Source: a virus. From it: a DNA stretch of 29,293 nt. The notes under the pieces were generated by a model that did no database searches, had not been told where the DNA came from, and saw only the letters and a list, made by a program, of their open reading frames with translations. Each line of letters starts with the position of its first letter. The stretch's first letter is position 1. A program made the translations under genes and the position numbers. The stretch covers positions 1 through 29,293 of the IMG/VR virus record IMGVR_UViG_3300044643_000381; one strand, 5' to 3'. Shown here piece after piece: positions 7,000 to 15,609 of the stretch.

Positions 7000-7953
7000 C
7001 TAATCTGAGTGTATAATTGGAAGGTCATAGGTGTTAATACCCACATTTACAGTATCATAATATTCTATGGTATTAGAACCACAGTTATACTTAACCTCAG
7101 CAATATATGAATTTGGGTTACAAACTACTAGTTGGGAGTTAGTACCTAAAATATTACCACCACTATCTAACCAACTAAATACACTATTAACTACACCATT
7201 AGGACTAAACCTCCAAGCTTCAGGAGTATTGATAGTATAGTTTGCAGTATTTCTACCTGTAGGTGCATAGGCTATACTACCAGCTGCATTCTGAATACCA
7301 AGGCAAGCTCTACCACCATTCCAAGAACCACAGGTTTGCTTTCTTTCTACATGTATTTCTATTATGTTACTTAGCTCAAATAGAATTATCTGAAATTTAG
7401 ATCTTTGTATTGGACAATTAAAGTGTGAAACATCATTAAAACTAATGACTAATTTTCTACATGGATACACACCTGTAACACCATATCTAACTTCACCACC
7501 TAATGAAGGATCTATATCATGGTAAAGTCCTATCATAGGTCTAGGAAATCCTGGTGGTGGATTAGGATTATTGTTAGGTATTGGTACACTAAAAGCCCAT
7601 GGACAATATAATCCTGCATAAGCTGTATTAAATGATATAATACCATTAGTTCCAATAACATACTGTGTATATGTTTGATTGAAAAAACAGAACTCAAATG
7701 GTAGGGTTACAACATTAGACCACCTATCATCAACAGCTATGTTGTATATAGTACCAGTAGTATATGGTAATGGGTTATATGGTATTGGTGTTATTAAATA
7801 AGCATTTGTAGCTCTAGTCTGTGTATAGTTAGCTGTTAATGTTTGACAGTTATTACAGTCAAGAGTTATATCATTACCTGCATTAATTACATTACATTGA
7901 GACTGTATTGCATTACTTATGATTAATAGAATTATACTTATTAAGTACTTCAT
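7000..7953 (-). CDS. Secreted protein matching the N-terminal domain of T9SS type-B adhesin-like proteins (about 317 aa)
   Basis: The frame is open from 7971, but I place the start at 7953 because that ATG gives a compact signal peptide (MKYLISIILLIISNAIQSQ). The mature part begins CNVINAGNDITLDCNNCQT and carries a run of motifs I recognise from the N-terminal region of large flavobacterial type-B T9SS proteins: DDRWSNVVTLPFEFCFFNQT, YVIGTNGIISF, YCPWAFSVPIPN, IGLYHDIDPSLGG, CGSWNGG, CLGIQNAAG and EAWRFSPNG. In those host proteins this region is followed by PKD/Ig repeats and a CHU_C domain; here the protein stops at IIHSD with a TAG codon. It overlaps the preceding secreted gene by 41 nt (59 nt if the 7971 start is used). 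Its partner domains are encoded by the next two genes. Confidence 0.82.
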   Translation of the reverse strand: MKYLISIILLIISNAIQSQCNVINAGNDITLDCNNCQTLTANYTQTRATNAYLITPIPYNPLPYTTGTIYNIAVDDRWSNVVTLPFEFCFFNQTYTQYVIGTNGIISFNTAYAGLYCPWAFSVPIPNNNPNPPPGFPRPMIGLYHDIDPSLGGEVRYGVTGVYPCRKLVISFNDVSHFNCPIQRSKFQIILFELSNIIEIHVERKQTCGSWNGGRACLGIQNAAGSIAYAPTGRNTANYTINTPEAWRFSPNGVVNSVFSWLDSGGNILGTNSQLVVCNPNSYIAEVKYNCGSNTIEYYDTVNVGINTYDLPIIHSD

Positions 7954-8386
7954 ATAAATAGGTTGTATCATTGATATATACTATATAAGAGTTATCTGTA
8001 ACAATGTTTCTAATAACAATCTTATCTATTAAATGCTCTTTTAACCATCTTATTTCATATGAATTTAGGTTAAAATATGCTACTATTTCACAAGACAACC
8101 TTCTAATGCTGTATGTAGATAATGAGTCTCCTCTAGATATGAATGTCACAAATGTTGAATCTGAACATCTACTAGTTAATGGATCTCCTCTTCTAAAAGA
8201 AATAGGCTTAAATCCTATAGTATCTTTATAGTAAATCTTTATAGTCTGTACATACCAATACTTTTCACCCATCTCTAAGTTTTCAACAATAGGCTGTATC
8301 TTAATATCTTTCTGTACTAAGGGCTCAGGTTGTTGAGCTGTTAGTATTATTGATAAAAGGGCTAATGCAAAAACTAGATATTTCAT
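7913..8386 (-). CDS. Secreted protein of unknown function (157 aa)
   Basis: The N-terminus is a signal peptide (MKYLVFALALLSIILTAQQ, about residues 1-18). The mature 139 residues have no family I recognise; they mix beta segments (YWYVQTIKIYYKDTIGF) with a helical C-terminal half rich in Ile, Asn and Tyr (ILE/ASN pattern: IRNIVTDNSYIVYINDTTYLY). Two Cys residues (CSDS and SCEI) might form a disulfide in the periplasm. It is the first of four genes in a row for exported proteins, and its end overlaps the next start by 41 nt. The gene begins 6 nt after the stop of the 567-aa protein. Its function is probably tied to the following T9SS-like set, by position only. Confidence 0.65.
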   Translation of the reverse strand: MKYLVFALALLSIILTAQQPEPLVQKDIKIQPIVENLEMGEKYWYVQTIKIYYKDTIGFKPISFRRGDPLTSRCSDSTFVTFISRGDSLSTYSIRRLSCEIVAYFNLNSYEIRWLKEHLIDKIVIRNIVTDNSYIVYINDTTYLYEVLNKYNSINHK

Positions 8387-8392
8387 AGTGAG

Positions 8393-10096
8393 TTAGTTAA
8401 CAAAGGTATAAGCTACCGTAACCTTAGCAGCTAATGGCGGAGGCTGGCTGCCTGTACTCCAGTTAATAGTTGTAGGAGCTATTGTTCCTCCGAATGAGTA
8501 TATCGTCTGCTTAGAATAAGGCAAAACACCACCTGTGCCAGAGCTATCAATATCTGTTGCGTTGACATATTCTACCGTCTGAGTTGCAGAGTTTTCAAGA
8601 TTGAATATCGCCCTTACCCCAGCCGAAGAAGCATTTAATGTCACCACAGCCGCTGCTACAGTTGTTAACATAGTTAAGTTGGCGGTAACACTATATACCA
8701 CCACTGCTGACTTTAATGTGATTGGTCTAGCCACTCCAGAGGCATTTATTACTAGAAGATTCTCAACAGTAAATCCAAATGTAGTGCTTGATGTTATTGA
8801 CGTAGAAAAAGCAGCGGATTGTGGCGTTATCCTAAGAGTATTTGCAAGCAATTCACTGTTCAAATTCAAAACTCCCCCAAGAAACTCTAAATACCTAAAG
8901 TTTAAATTTGTGGCGCTATATGTCATTGTTGATGCAGCATTATTGCACCAAAATCTAACAATACAGGTTGAGTTTTGGGTCACTGTTCCTGATGTGTGGG
9001 TGAATGAATAAGACAATCCGCTTGGCACAAATAAGCCAAAGATTCCATTTGAGTTAAAGTTAACACTGCCTCCTGCAGTCTTATTGATTATAAACTCTTT
9101 TATTTGAAGATTGCTAGCCGTTACAGCTGTAATATTACTAGCTGTGGTTCCAGAGAACTCTAGTCTGTCGATAGTGCAGTTACCGCCACCTGTAGCTATA
9201 AAATTGCCTTCAAGCAATAATTTTGCAGATCCTACAGAAGTTATGACTATTGTTGTTGCTTGTATGGTTATAAAAGACTTTATAACTGTATCATTAGCTA
9301 AGATCAGAGATCCACTTGTATATCCATAAAAATCTGAGTTATTAGAAGCATTAAAACCCGAAACAGTTAGATTGCCTCCGTTAGAAAAACTATGAGTCGA
9401 AACAGCATTGAATTGACCTCCAGACTCAACTGTAAGAAAGCTAGTTCCAGCTAACCCTGCGTTCCCTAGCGATGTGTAAGTGCTTCCAGACACAAAGGAA
9501 GCGCGAACATTGAAGCATACAGAGTTTGAAGAATATGTTCTTGATGTTCCATATCCCTTAATGGTAACATGATCTGTAGTATTTATGTTACAAGCACCAA
9601 GGGTTATGTTACCACCAGTCCTTAAATCTACGGTAGTGCCAGTTGCTGCTTTTATATTATGACCAGTGGCGGCTGCTGTTAAATTTCCTTGAAAATCAGC
9701 ATTTCCTGTTAGCGTAAAAGTGCTTCCAGATAAGTTTACAAGTAAATTAACAGGTAGTATTTTATTATTGCTTACCAATCCGGGGTTTGTTCCCGCAACG
9801 GTCAAGGTGTAGGATGTTGGAGTTGCGTTTGTCGCATAGGACGACCCAGAGCCTAAAGTAATCGTGCCGGATGTTATTGTAAAAGAAGCCCCAAACGTAA
9901 ACGTGCCTGTGTAGCCTGTAAAATTCGCACTAAGGGCATTAAAACCAACATTGAGAGTGCAGTTTTTATTACCGTTAGGAGCTACACCATCAAAAATAAT
10001 ATCATCCCCCGCAGCAGGGATAGTTCCACCACTCCAGTTTCCACCAGTGTTCCAGTTTTCATTAGCCCCTGCGCCCGTCCAAGTCTTGACAGCCAT
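8393..10096 (-). CDS. Large beta-rich surface/fibre protein, probable receptor-binding (567 aa)
   Basis: The N-terminus has WTGAGANENWNTGGNWSGG and IPAAGDDIIFDG (residues 5-37), a motif common at the start of beta-helix-type extracellular bacterial proteins and of some environmental phage fibres. The rest is Thr/Ser/Gly/Asn-rich with short repeating beta segments (TLTVAGT, TVDLRTGGNITLG, LTVESGGQFNAVS), as in a right-handed beta-helix or solenoid. No signal peptide is present, so it is more likely a virion fibre than exported. Base composition is richer in G+C than flanking genes: three 60-nt rows in or beside it count 43-47% G+C, versus 30% in a row of the next gene. It shares 1 nt with the stop of the 81-aa gene (TAATG). 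A recently acquired receptor-binding module is the likely reading. Confidence 0.65.
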   Translation of the reverse strand: MAVKTWTGAGANENWNTGGNWSGGTIPAAGDDIIFDGVAPNGNKNCTLNVGFNALSANFTGYTGTFTFGASFTITSGTITLGSGSSYATNATPTSYTLTVAGTNPGLVSNNKILPVNLLVNLSGSTFTLTGNADFQGNLTAAATGHNIKAATGTTVDLRTGGNITLGACNINTTDHVTIKGYGTSRTYSSNSVCFNVRASFVSGSTYTSLGNAGLAGTSFLTVESGGQFNAVSTHSFSNGGNLTVSGFNASNNSDFYGYTSGSLILANDTVIKSFITIQATTIVITSVGSAKLLLEGNFIATGGGNCTIDRLEFSGTTASNITAVTASNLQIKEFIINKTAGGSVNFNSNGIFGLFVPSGLSYSFTHTSGTVTQNSTCIVRFWCNNAASTMTYSATNLNFRYLEFLGGVLNLNSELLANTLRITPQSAAFSTSITSSTTFGFTVENLLVINASGVARPITLKSAVVVYSVTANLTMLTTVAAAVVTLNASSAGVRAIFNLENSATQTVEYVNATDIDSSGTGGVLPYSKQTIYSFGGTIAPTTINWSTGSQPPPLAAKVTVAYTFVN

Positions 10097-10341
10097 TACT
10101 CAATAGTTATTTCTTGGTTTAAAGGTAAAGCTGAAACTACATTTGGAAGATTGGCTAATGCATCTTTTCTCCACTTGTAGCTATTTGCATAATTCACAAT
10201 AGCTTGGGTTGCTTCCTGAGCTGCGGAAGGTAAACTCACAGCGATTTCATTAACATGAATCTCGCCATCTATGTTGAACTCAACATTTATAAACAAAGTG
10301 CCATCAGGCGTAGTTCTTGAAGAAAGTATTTTATAGGTCAT
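10096..10341 (-). CDS. Small fibre-module protein (81 aa)
   Basis: An 81-aa soluble protein with an N-terminal beta part (MTYKILSSRTTPDGTLFINVE, DGEIHVNEIAVSLP) and a helical part (AAQEATQAIVNYANSYKWRK). It overlaps the 600-aa fibre stop by ATGA and the 567-aa fibre start by 1 nt, so the three are translated together. Like the 567-aa gene it has raised G+C (47% in the row 10201-10260), suggesting that the two moved as one unit. Small genes between fibres often encode adaptors or assembly chaperones; that role is a guess here. Confidence 0.6.
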   Translation of the reverse strand: MTYKILSSRTTPDGTLFINVEFNIDGEIHVNEIAVSLPSAAQEATQAIVNYANSYKWRKDALANLPNVVSALPLNQEITIE

Positions 10342-12140
10342 ATTTTAGTTATTGATATTGAAAGATTTACCCAAGTAATTGATGAAATTGCTGATATGTC
10401 AAATTTAAGAACATCTCCTGCTGTAATGGTAGACATACCTGGATTATAAGCTCCTGCATTTGTTGCCTTCTGAAAACCTGCTGGAATTGCAGGATTTGTA
10501 GAATAAACAGCAGAAGATGTAGGAAATCCAGTATAAGTACCTTTGCTAACTGTAATGGTACAAGCACCTGCTTGGTCAGCTACCATTGACCATGCACCTA
10601 ATGTGCCGTTATAAGGTATCTGAACATAGGCTGTCTTACCATTTAATATAACCTGACTACCTCCATCAAATGTAACACCACAAGAACCGACCTTTAAATT
10701 TGTCTTTAATGTTGAAACAACACTTTCAGAAGAACTTGTTGCAGGACCAGCAGTTACATCACCTGTTAATTCTCCTATTGAATTTCCACCACTACTACTA
10801 TACTGAGGAATGTTTAATGTGGCTCCTGTTAATGTAGCAGGACCACTTGTTCCTGTTGTAGTTAATGTTATAGCATCTTGCTTACCATTAAAAGTATCAA
10901 ACTCAGCTTTACTAATCAACCCTGCCGTAACTCCTGCTGCACTAGCTAATGGTATGTTTAATGTATGAGCATCTAAAACAGAACTCCAATTAGGTGCTGT
11001 TCCTGATGTACCTGGAGTTGCAAAGTTTTGTACAAATGCTGTTAGCCCATTAAGAGAATTAATACCTGATGGAAAGTCTGTGATTATTTGACTGAGGTGA
11101 GGTCCTTGGGTATGTAGTGTAATTGTTCTACTACTGTTGTTTACAAAGATTCTTACAGCAAGTCTATCTGTTAAAGCAAGAGTAGTCTGAGGAACACTAA
11201 GTGCTGTAAAGTAAAGATCTATTGCTGTTCCATTAGTAATGCCTTCTGGAGTTGCAGAGCTTGTTGTAATAGGAGTAAATGTACCACCTACTGTATCATA
11301 TTTAGAAAGTTCTACGTAAAAACTAGGGCTTCCACCATTACTGTTAGCACTAAACCATAACTCAAAGTTCCAGTTACCAGCAGGGATTACAGCCTTGTTA
11401 GGATCTCCAGCATCTGTTATAAAACTCTTAATATATCCATTTGTGTTTATAGTAAAGTCAGTACCAGCTCCAATTACAGGAACTGGGCTCATCTGCCTCA
11501 TGTCAACTATACCTCCAAATGTTCCTTGAATAACACTTCCATTTAGATAGTAACTTCTACCTCCACCCCCACCTCCACTTGCTACATCAGCATACTCTAC
11601 AGCAGATTCTCCTAAGTTTACTCTAAGAAATTTACCTGCATTTCCTACAAGAGTATCAGCAGGTGCAAGTTTTGAGTTTAAGGATATTGTACCTGTGTTT
11701 GTTATAGGACCACCTGTCAGACCTGTTCCTGTGCCTACAGATGTTACTGTTCCTGAACCTCCTCCACCAATAGAACTAAAAGTAATGTTACCTAGACCAT
11801 CATCAGTGATAGTCATATTAGTTCCAGCTACTAAATTTAGTAGTGTTTGTACAGGATTTGGAGTACCATTAGTTTCTAATGTTATACCTGCTGCTGAAAA
11901 TGTAGTTGTAGTAACTCCTGTTATTCTACCCCATTGATCTACTTGTAAAATAGGTATACGAGTAGAACTACCATAGGTTCCTGATGTAACTCCTGTTGGA
12001 GTTAGATTAGCAGTTAGGTTTAAATTCTCTAATGTAAAATCTATATTAGCACTGTCAGTAACAAAAAAAGGAGTTCCATCAACCTGCTGTCTAGGAGGTT
12101 GGATACTGAAATCCTTTCTTTTGTTACCAAAAAATGCCAT
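10338..12140 (-). CDS. Tail fibre / appendage protein (600 aa)
   Basis: Residues 47-80 (TGVTSGTYGSSTRIPILQVD, then GRITGV) form the well-known phage fibre motif with a TYGS..ripi..VD..GRIT pattern. A Gly-rich hinge and the segment GTVTSVGTGTGLTGGPITN (about 130-148) follow, which is a recurrent fibre-shaft repeat. A beta-sandwich region occupies about residues 220-350, then GLISKAEFDTFNGKQDAITL (another fibre-repeat signature), and the C-terminal ~100 residues form a small beta domain (GKTAYVQIPYNGTLG onward). These features support a trimeric, modular tail or head fibre. It starts 3 nt after the 1149-aa gene and overlaps the 81-aa gene by ATGA. Which appendage it forms cannot be decided from sequence alone. 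Confidence 0.8.
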   Translation of the reverse strand: MAFFGNKRKDFSIQPPRQQVDGTPFFVTDSANIDFTLENLNLTANLTPTGVTSGTYGSSTRIPILQVDQWGRITGVTTTTFSAAGITLETNGTPNPVQTLLNLVAGTNMTITDDGLGNITFSSIGGGGSGTVTSVGTGTGLTGGPITNTGTISLNSKLAPADTLVGNAGKFLRVNLGESAVEYADVASGGGGGGRSYYLNGSVIQGTFGGIVDMRQMSPVPVIGAGTDFTINTNGYIKSFITDAGDPNKAVIPAGNWNFELWFSANSNGGSPSFYVELSKYDTVGGTFTPITTSSATPEGITNGTAIDLYFTALSVPQTTLALTDRLAVRIFVNNSSRTITLHTQGPHLSQIITDFPSGINSLNGLTAFVQNFATPGTSGTAPNWSSVLDAHTLNIPLASAAGVTAGLISKAEFDTFNGKQDAITLTTTGTSGPATLTGATLNIPQYSSSGGNSIGELTGDVTAGPATSSSESVVSTLKTNLKVGSCGVTFDGGSQVILNGKTAYVQIPYNGTLGAWSMVADQAGACTITVSKGTYTGFPTSSAVYSTNPAIPAGFQKATNAGAYNPGMSTITAGDVLKFDISAISSITWVNLSISITKI

Positions 12141-12143
12141 TTA

Positions 12144-15100
12144 TTATTTTACTAGTTTATTAATATGGTTGATAATATCTGAAACTTGTTTATTAGTTAA
12201 ACACTCTTGCTCAGCTGTAGTTTCTTCACAAGGGTTATCATTAACAAATAGTCCAATATTACCTTCATCAAAAGTACCTTCATAAGGTGTTAATGTAGGA
12301 TCTACACCATTAATAAATGTTGAATTAACATTTACATAATCTGTATATTGTGGAGATACATAATCATATGAATATCTAAATATATAGCCATTAAAGAAAC
12401 TAAAACTATCAGGGGGTGATAAAAACTGAACTACATTACCAACTAAAGGTAATTTAATTTGAAAGTCTAAGTTATCTGGACTAGCGTTGAAACTATCTAC
12501 TAGTGCTTGTCTACTTGTATAATTTTGAGGTGGTAAATCATCATATAAAGTAGCATAAGGATCTAAATCAGCTTCTAATACTTCAGCAGTAAATTGTCCT
12601 ACAGTAGGATCTATACCATTATCAAAAACCCCATTTATAACATACTCACTTGTGTTGTAATCATATGTTAGAATAAAACCATTATATACCCAATTACCTG
12701 TACCAAATACTGGTGTAGTAAGAGGCTGTATTGGAGAATAAAATCTAACTTTTGTTGTTGATATAGAAGCCAAACCACCTTCAAAAGATTCTTCTTTAAT
12801 CAAAGAAGTTGTTGTAGAACCTCCTGTAAAAGAACTAATATTAATTAATGGAGCAGTTGAATATGGTACAGTGTTTACTATAACAGTACCACTAACAACT
12901 AATAGACTAAGTGGAAACCCGTTTAGTGAACTACCTGTAAAAGGTGGTGCAGTTATAACAACTGAAGATCCTGTTGCTATTGCAGTATAACCTCCTCCTA
13001 AAAAACTTATTGAATCTTCTACTAACAAAGCTACTTCAGAACCAAGTTTAAATGAGGATTGGCTGTATATACAAATATTAGCATCACCTACCTTTATAAA
13101 AAAGGATGTATTAGGAAGAGCAGACCCAAAGTTAAGAGTTACTGTTGAAGCTGTATATCTTACTTTATTAATTTTTAATAGTTTACCATTATAGGCAGCT
13201 GCTTCATTAGGTGGTGACTCTTGAAAAATTCCTGGACCTGTAAAACTAGATGTAAGCCCTAGTACATAATTGTTACTAACAATATTACTGTTTAAATTTG
13301 AAATCATAGTAGCATATGAAGGTAAACCCCCTGTAATTGGAGCTTGGTATTTACCCAATTCAAAATCATCTAAATATGCGTTAATTTCTTGACCATTTGA
13401 AATACCAGCTGCCGTCAATTCAGTTATAAAAGCATTTAAAACAGTAGATGGAGTTTCAGCAATAGGATCACCACTACCTGCATACTCTGCTTCATATAAT
13501 AAAGGATTAGTATTAAAATCAGGTATAAGACCGTTCTCTATTTCTGAGCCATTTGGGTAGTTGTAAGAGTCAGCAGTTCTTGAAAATATTGCATTAAGAT
13601 TATCACTAATGTCATATTTATTTGATACAGCATTTATTCCCCCACTAATAGTAGAATTATCGCTAGAATAATCAGAATATTCAGCACTTGTATAATTAAT
13701 AAATAATTTGAAATAATAACCATTGTAAGTATCACATATCAAAGATTGTGGTAGTTCAAATGGGTATGGAAAGTTTGTTGTTATTTCATTATTAGCGTTA
13801 ACACCTATACCAAATACATAAGTGTTATCAATGTTAGTTTGAATGTCAGCCGCTATATCTGCTACAGATGTGTAAATTGTAGGTGTTGTATTTTCAATTA
13901 CAGGTAGTACCAAAACATTAGAAGAATCATAAAGTTCTAAAAGGTAAGTACATTCTGTAGTATCAATACCTCCTTTGTAGTTATTAGAATTAATATATGT
14001 TCCACCTGCATATGTAGGATCTACTGCTGTAAATGTTAAAGGAGTATTGTTATATACAGCTGTAAATGGACCAGCTGGTGTAAATACTAAACGGCTAGTT
14101 CCTGGATTACTAATACCTAAAGATACAGTATAACTTCCTGCTAAAGTAGTATTAAAATCTGTAATAAAATCTTGAACATCACTAAAAGATGGTGCTGTTA
14201 CACTATAGGTTAACCCAATTGTATCTTCTACAGTTAAAGATAAAGGTTTAATAGACTTACCTCCTGAGAATGTACCAGAATTATTTTGATAAATAACAGC
14301 AGCAGTATAAATTATATTTATAACACCATTGTTAAATGGCTGTCCACTAATAGGACTTGCTACTTGAAATCTAGAAAACCCTGAAGTAGGAGATGGTCCT
14401 ACATAACTCATCGTAAACCCATTTCCATTATTAGCATTAAAACCTGATACTAATGCAGCAGGATCTGTATAAGGTCCTGTGTGACTAAACATTATAGTAA
14501 AACCACCATTTGTATAAACAAAAAATTGATTTGATGGGTTTGTTGTACCAAACATAGCTTCATCTTCTACATCAATAGTCATGGTAGCTGCTGCTTGTAC
14601 AGTACTAAATATTGTATTAGGTATGATTATTTCAGCTCTAGCTAGTACAAATTCTGTAACAAATGGTTGAGAAATAGCTGGTTCTATAACAGATGTTGCT
14701 GGTACACTACCTACAAATGTATTAGGTATATCAACAAGAGTAGATGCTCTTGTACCTTCTGTTACAAATGGTTGGGGTATAAATGTAGATAAAGTTCTAA
14801 GTGCTAAAGAATCTTGCCCACCTTCATATTGACTAAATACAACTTTATAGCCTGAATAATCAGTACCATCAAATGGAGTTAACATTGTAAACTGAGTACC
14901 ATCATATAACATTAACCAGTCTTCAGGACCTTCACTATTCCACTTATTAACAATTTCTTGAGGGTTGTCTATAATATCTACAGGTATTGTAAGTGGATTA
15001 TTAAGAATATCTAAAGGAGTTACACCATCAGGTTCATAGATAGTTATATTACCATCCCAATCACCATATATATTATCTGCAGTAACAGGATCATCTGTTA

Positions 15101-15593
15101 CTTCTTCAATAACAGCTACTTCAATAGGTGATATTGTATTAGGTTCAAAACTACAGTTATCTGTAAAAGCTACACCATCTAGATTTAATACATAAGGATC
15201 TTCTGTACTTGGGTCTATTAGAGTAGAAAATTGAATTACTATCTTTTGATTATCGCTATCATAGAAGTAAGTAAAAGGATAGCTTATTTCATTGTAATAC
15301 ATACTACCACTATTATCACAACCAAACTGAATTTTAGCTTCAGTTAATTCTGATAGTTCATTTAGTAATACAGTATAATCACCTTCTATACAACAACTAC
15401 AAGTAATAGTACTACCTACTATTTTAAAGTTTCTAAGAATTTCAACGTAAGCTCTAAGTAATCTAATCTGTTTTAACAAACAAGAATTATTTATACCTAC
15501 AGCTAATCCACCATAATACTTAACTGCTTTTAATGCAATTGAATACCATGCTTTAATTATAGCTGTTTGTATTTTAGATGTAGTAAGTATCAT
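12144..15593 (-). CDS. Giant multi-domain repeat protein, probable virion appendage (1149 aa)
   Basis: The N-terminal ~75 residues are helical with a Cys cluster (TCSCCIEGDY, about 63-72). The rest is a chain of degenerate beta modules of roughly 90-120 residues, each with a helix-like V..FN segment (DPAALVSGFNANNG; VQDFITDFNTT; RQALVDSFNASPD) and a Gly-Gly or Asn-Gly end (FSGGKS, YKGGID, ISGGIN, FTGGST, FDNGIDPT, FINGVDPT). Two adjacent short repeats begin QPFVTE and contain IPNT. The C-terminus returns to Cys (NPCEETTAEQEC) and a helix. There is no signal peptide. Located among fibre genes, it is likely a long virion fibre or adhesin; no enzyme motif was seen. The start is 16 nt after the collagen-like gene. 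Confidence 0.7.
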   Translation of the reverse strand: MILTTSKIQTAIIKAWYSIALKAVKYYGGLAVGINNSCLLKQIRLLRAYVEILRNFKIVGSTITCSCCIEGDYTVLLNELSELTEAKIQFGCDNSGSMYYNEISYPFTYFYDSDNQKIVIQFSTLIDPSTEDPYVLNLDGVAFTDNCSFEPNTISPIEVAVIEEVTDDPVTADNIYGDWDGNITIYEPDGVTPLDILNNPLTIPVDIIDNPQEIVNKWNSEGPEDWLMLYDGTQFTMLTPFDGTDYSGYKVVFSQYEGGQDSLALRTLSTFIPQPFVTEGTRASTLVDIPNTFVGSVPATSVIEPAISQPFVTEFVLARAEIIIPNTIFSTVQAAATMTIDVEDEAMFGTTNPSNQFFVYTNGGFTIMFSHTGPYTDPAALVSGFNANNGNGFTMSYVGPSPTSGFSRFQVASPISGQPFNNGVINIIYTAAVIYQNNSGTFSGGKSIKPLSLTVEDTIGLTYSVTAPSFSDVQDFITDFNTTLAGSYTVSLGISNPGTSRLVFTPAGPFTAVYNNTPLTFTAVDPTYAGGTYINSNNYKGGIDTTECTYLLELYDSSNVLVLPVIENTTPTIYTSVADIAADIQTNIDNTYVFGIGVNANNEITTNFPYPFELPQSLICDTYNGYYFKLFINYTSAEYSDYSSDNSTISGGINAVSNKYDISDNLNAIFSRTADSYNYPNGSEIENGLIPDFNTNPLLYEAEYAGSGDPIAETPSTVLNAFITELTAAGISNGQEINAYLDDFELGKYQAPITGGLPSYATMISNLNSNIVSNNYVLGLTSSFTGPGIFQESPPNEAAAYNGKLLKINKVRYTASTVTLNFGSALPNTSFFIKVGDANICIYSQSSFKLGSEVALLVEDSISFLGGGYTAIATGSSVVITAPPFTGSSLNGFPLSLLVVSGTVIVNTVPYSTAPLINISSFTGGSTTTSLIKEESFEGGLASISTTKVRFYSPIQPLTTPVFGTGNWVYNGFILTYDYNTSEYVINGVFDNGIDPTVGQFTAEVLEADLDPYATLYDDLPPQNYTSRQALVDSFNASPDNLDFQIKLPLVGNVVQFLSPPDSFSFFNGYIFRYSYDYVSPQYTDYVNVNSTFINGVDPTLTPYEGTFDEGNIGLFVNDNPCEETTAEQECLTNKQVSDIINHINKLVK

Positions 15594-15609
15594 ATATTAA
15601 ATTAAGTTT

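Noticed and set aside
4211-7002. Stop-codon reassignment (TAG to sense), known in some crAss-like phages
   Set aside because: The long structural genes contain no internal TAG. Reading through TAG at 4211 and 5288 gives only a few codons before TGA, so TAG acts as a normal stop here.
5843-7971. The secreted trio as a single decayed (pseudogene) T9SS protein
   Set aside because: Each piece has an intact signal peptide and sensible domain borders, and the second and third overlap as TGATG, which fits functional separate genes better than decay. The in-frame TAG case is kept as a separate finding.
8601-9011. Plus-strand open frame of 136 codons opposite the 567-aa gene, and other plus-strand frames over 60 codons
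   Set aside because: They lie wholly or mainly opposite minus-strand genes with recognisable domains, have no coherent domains of their own, and arise from the low stop density on the antisense strand.
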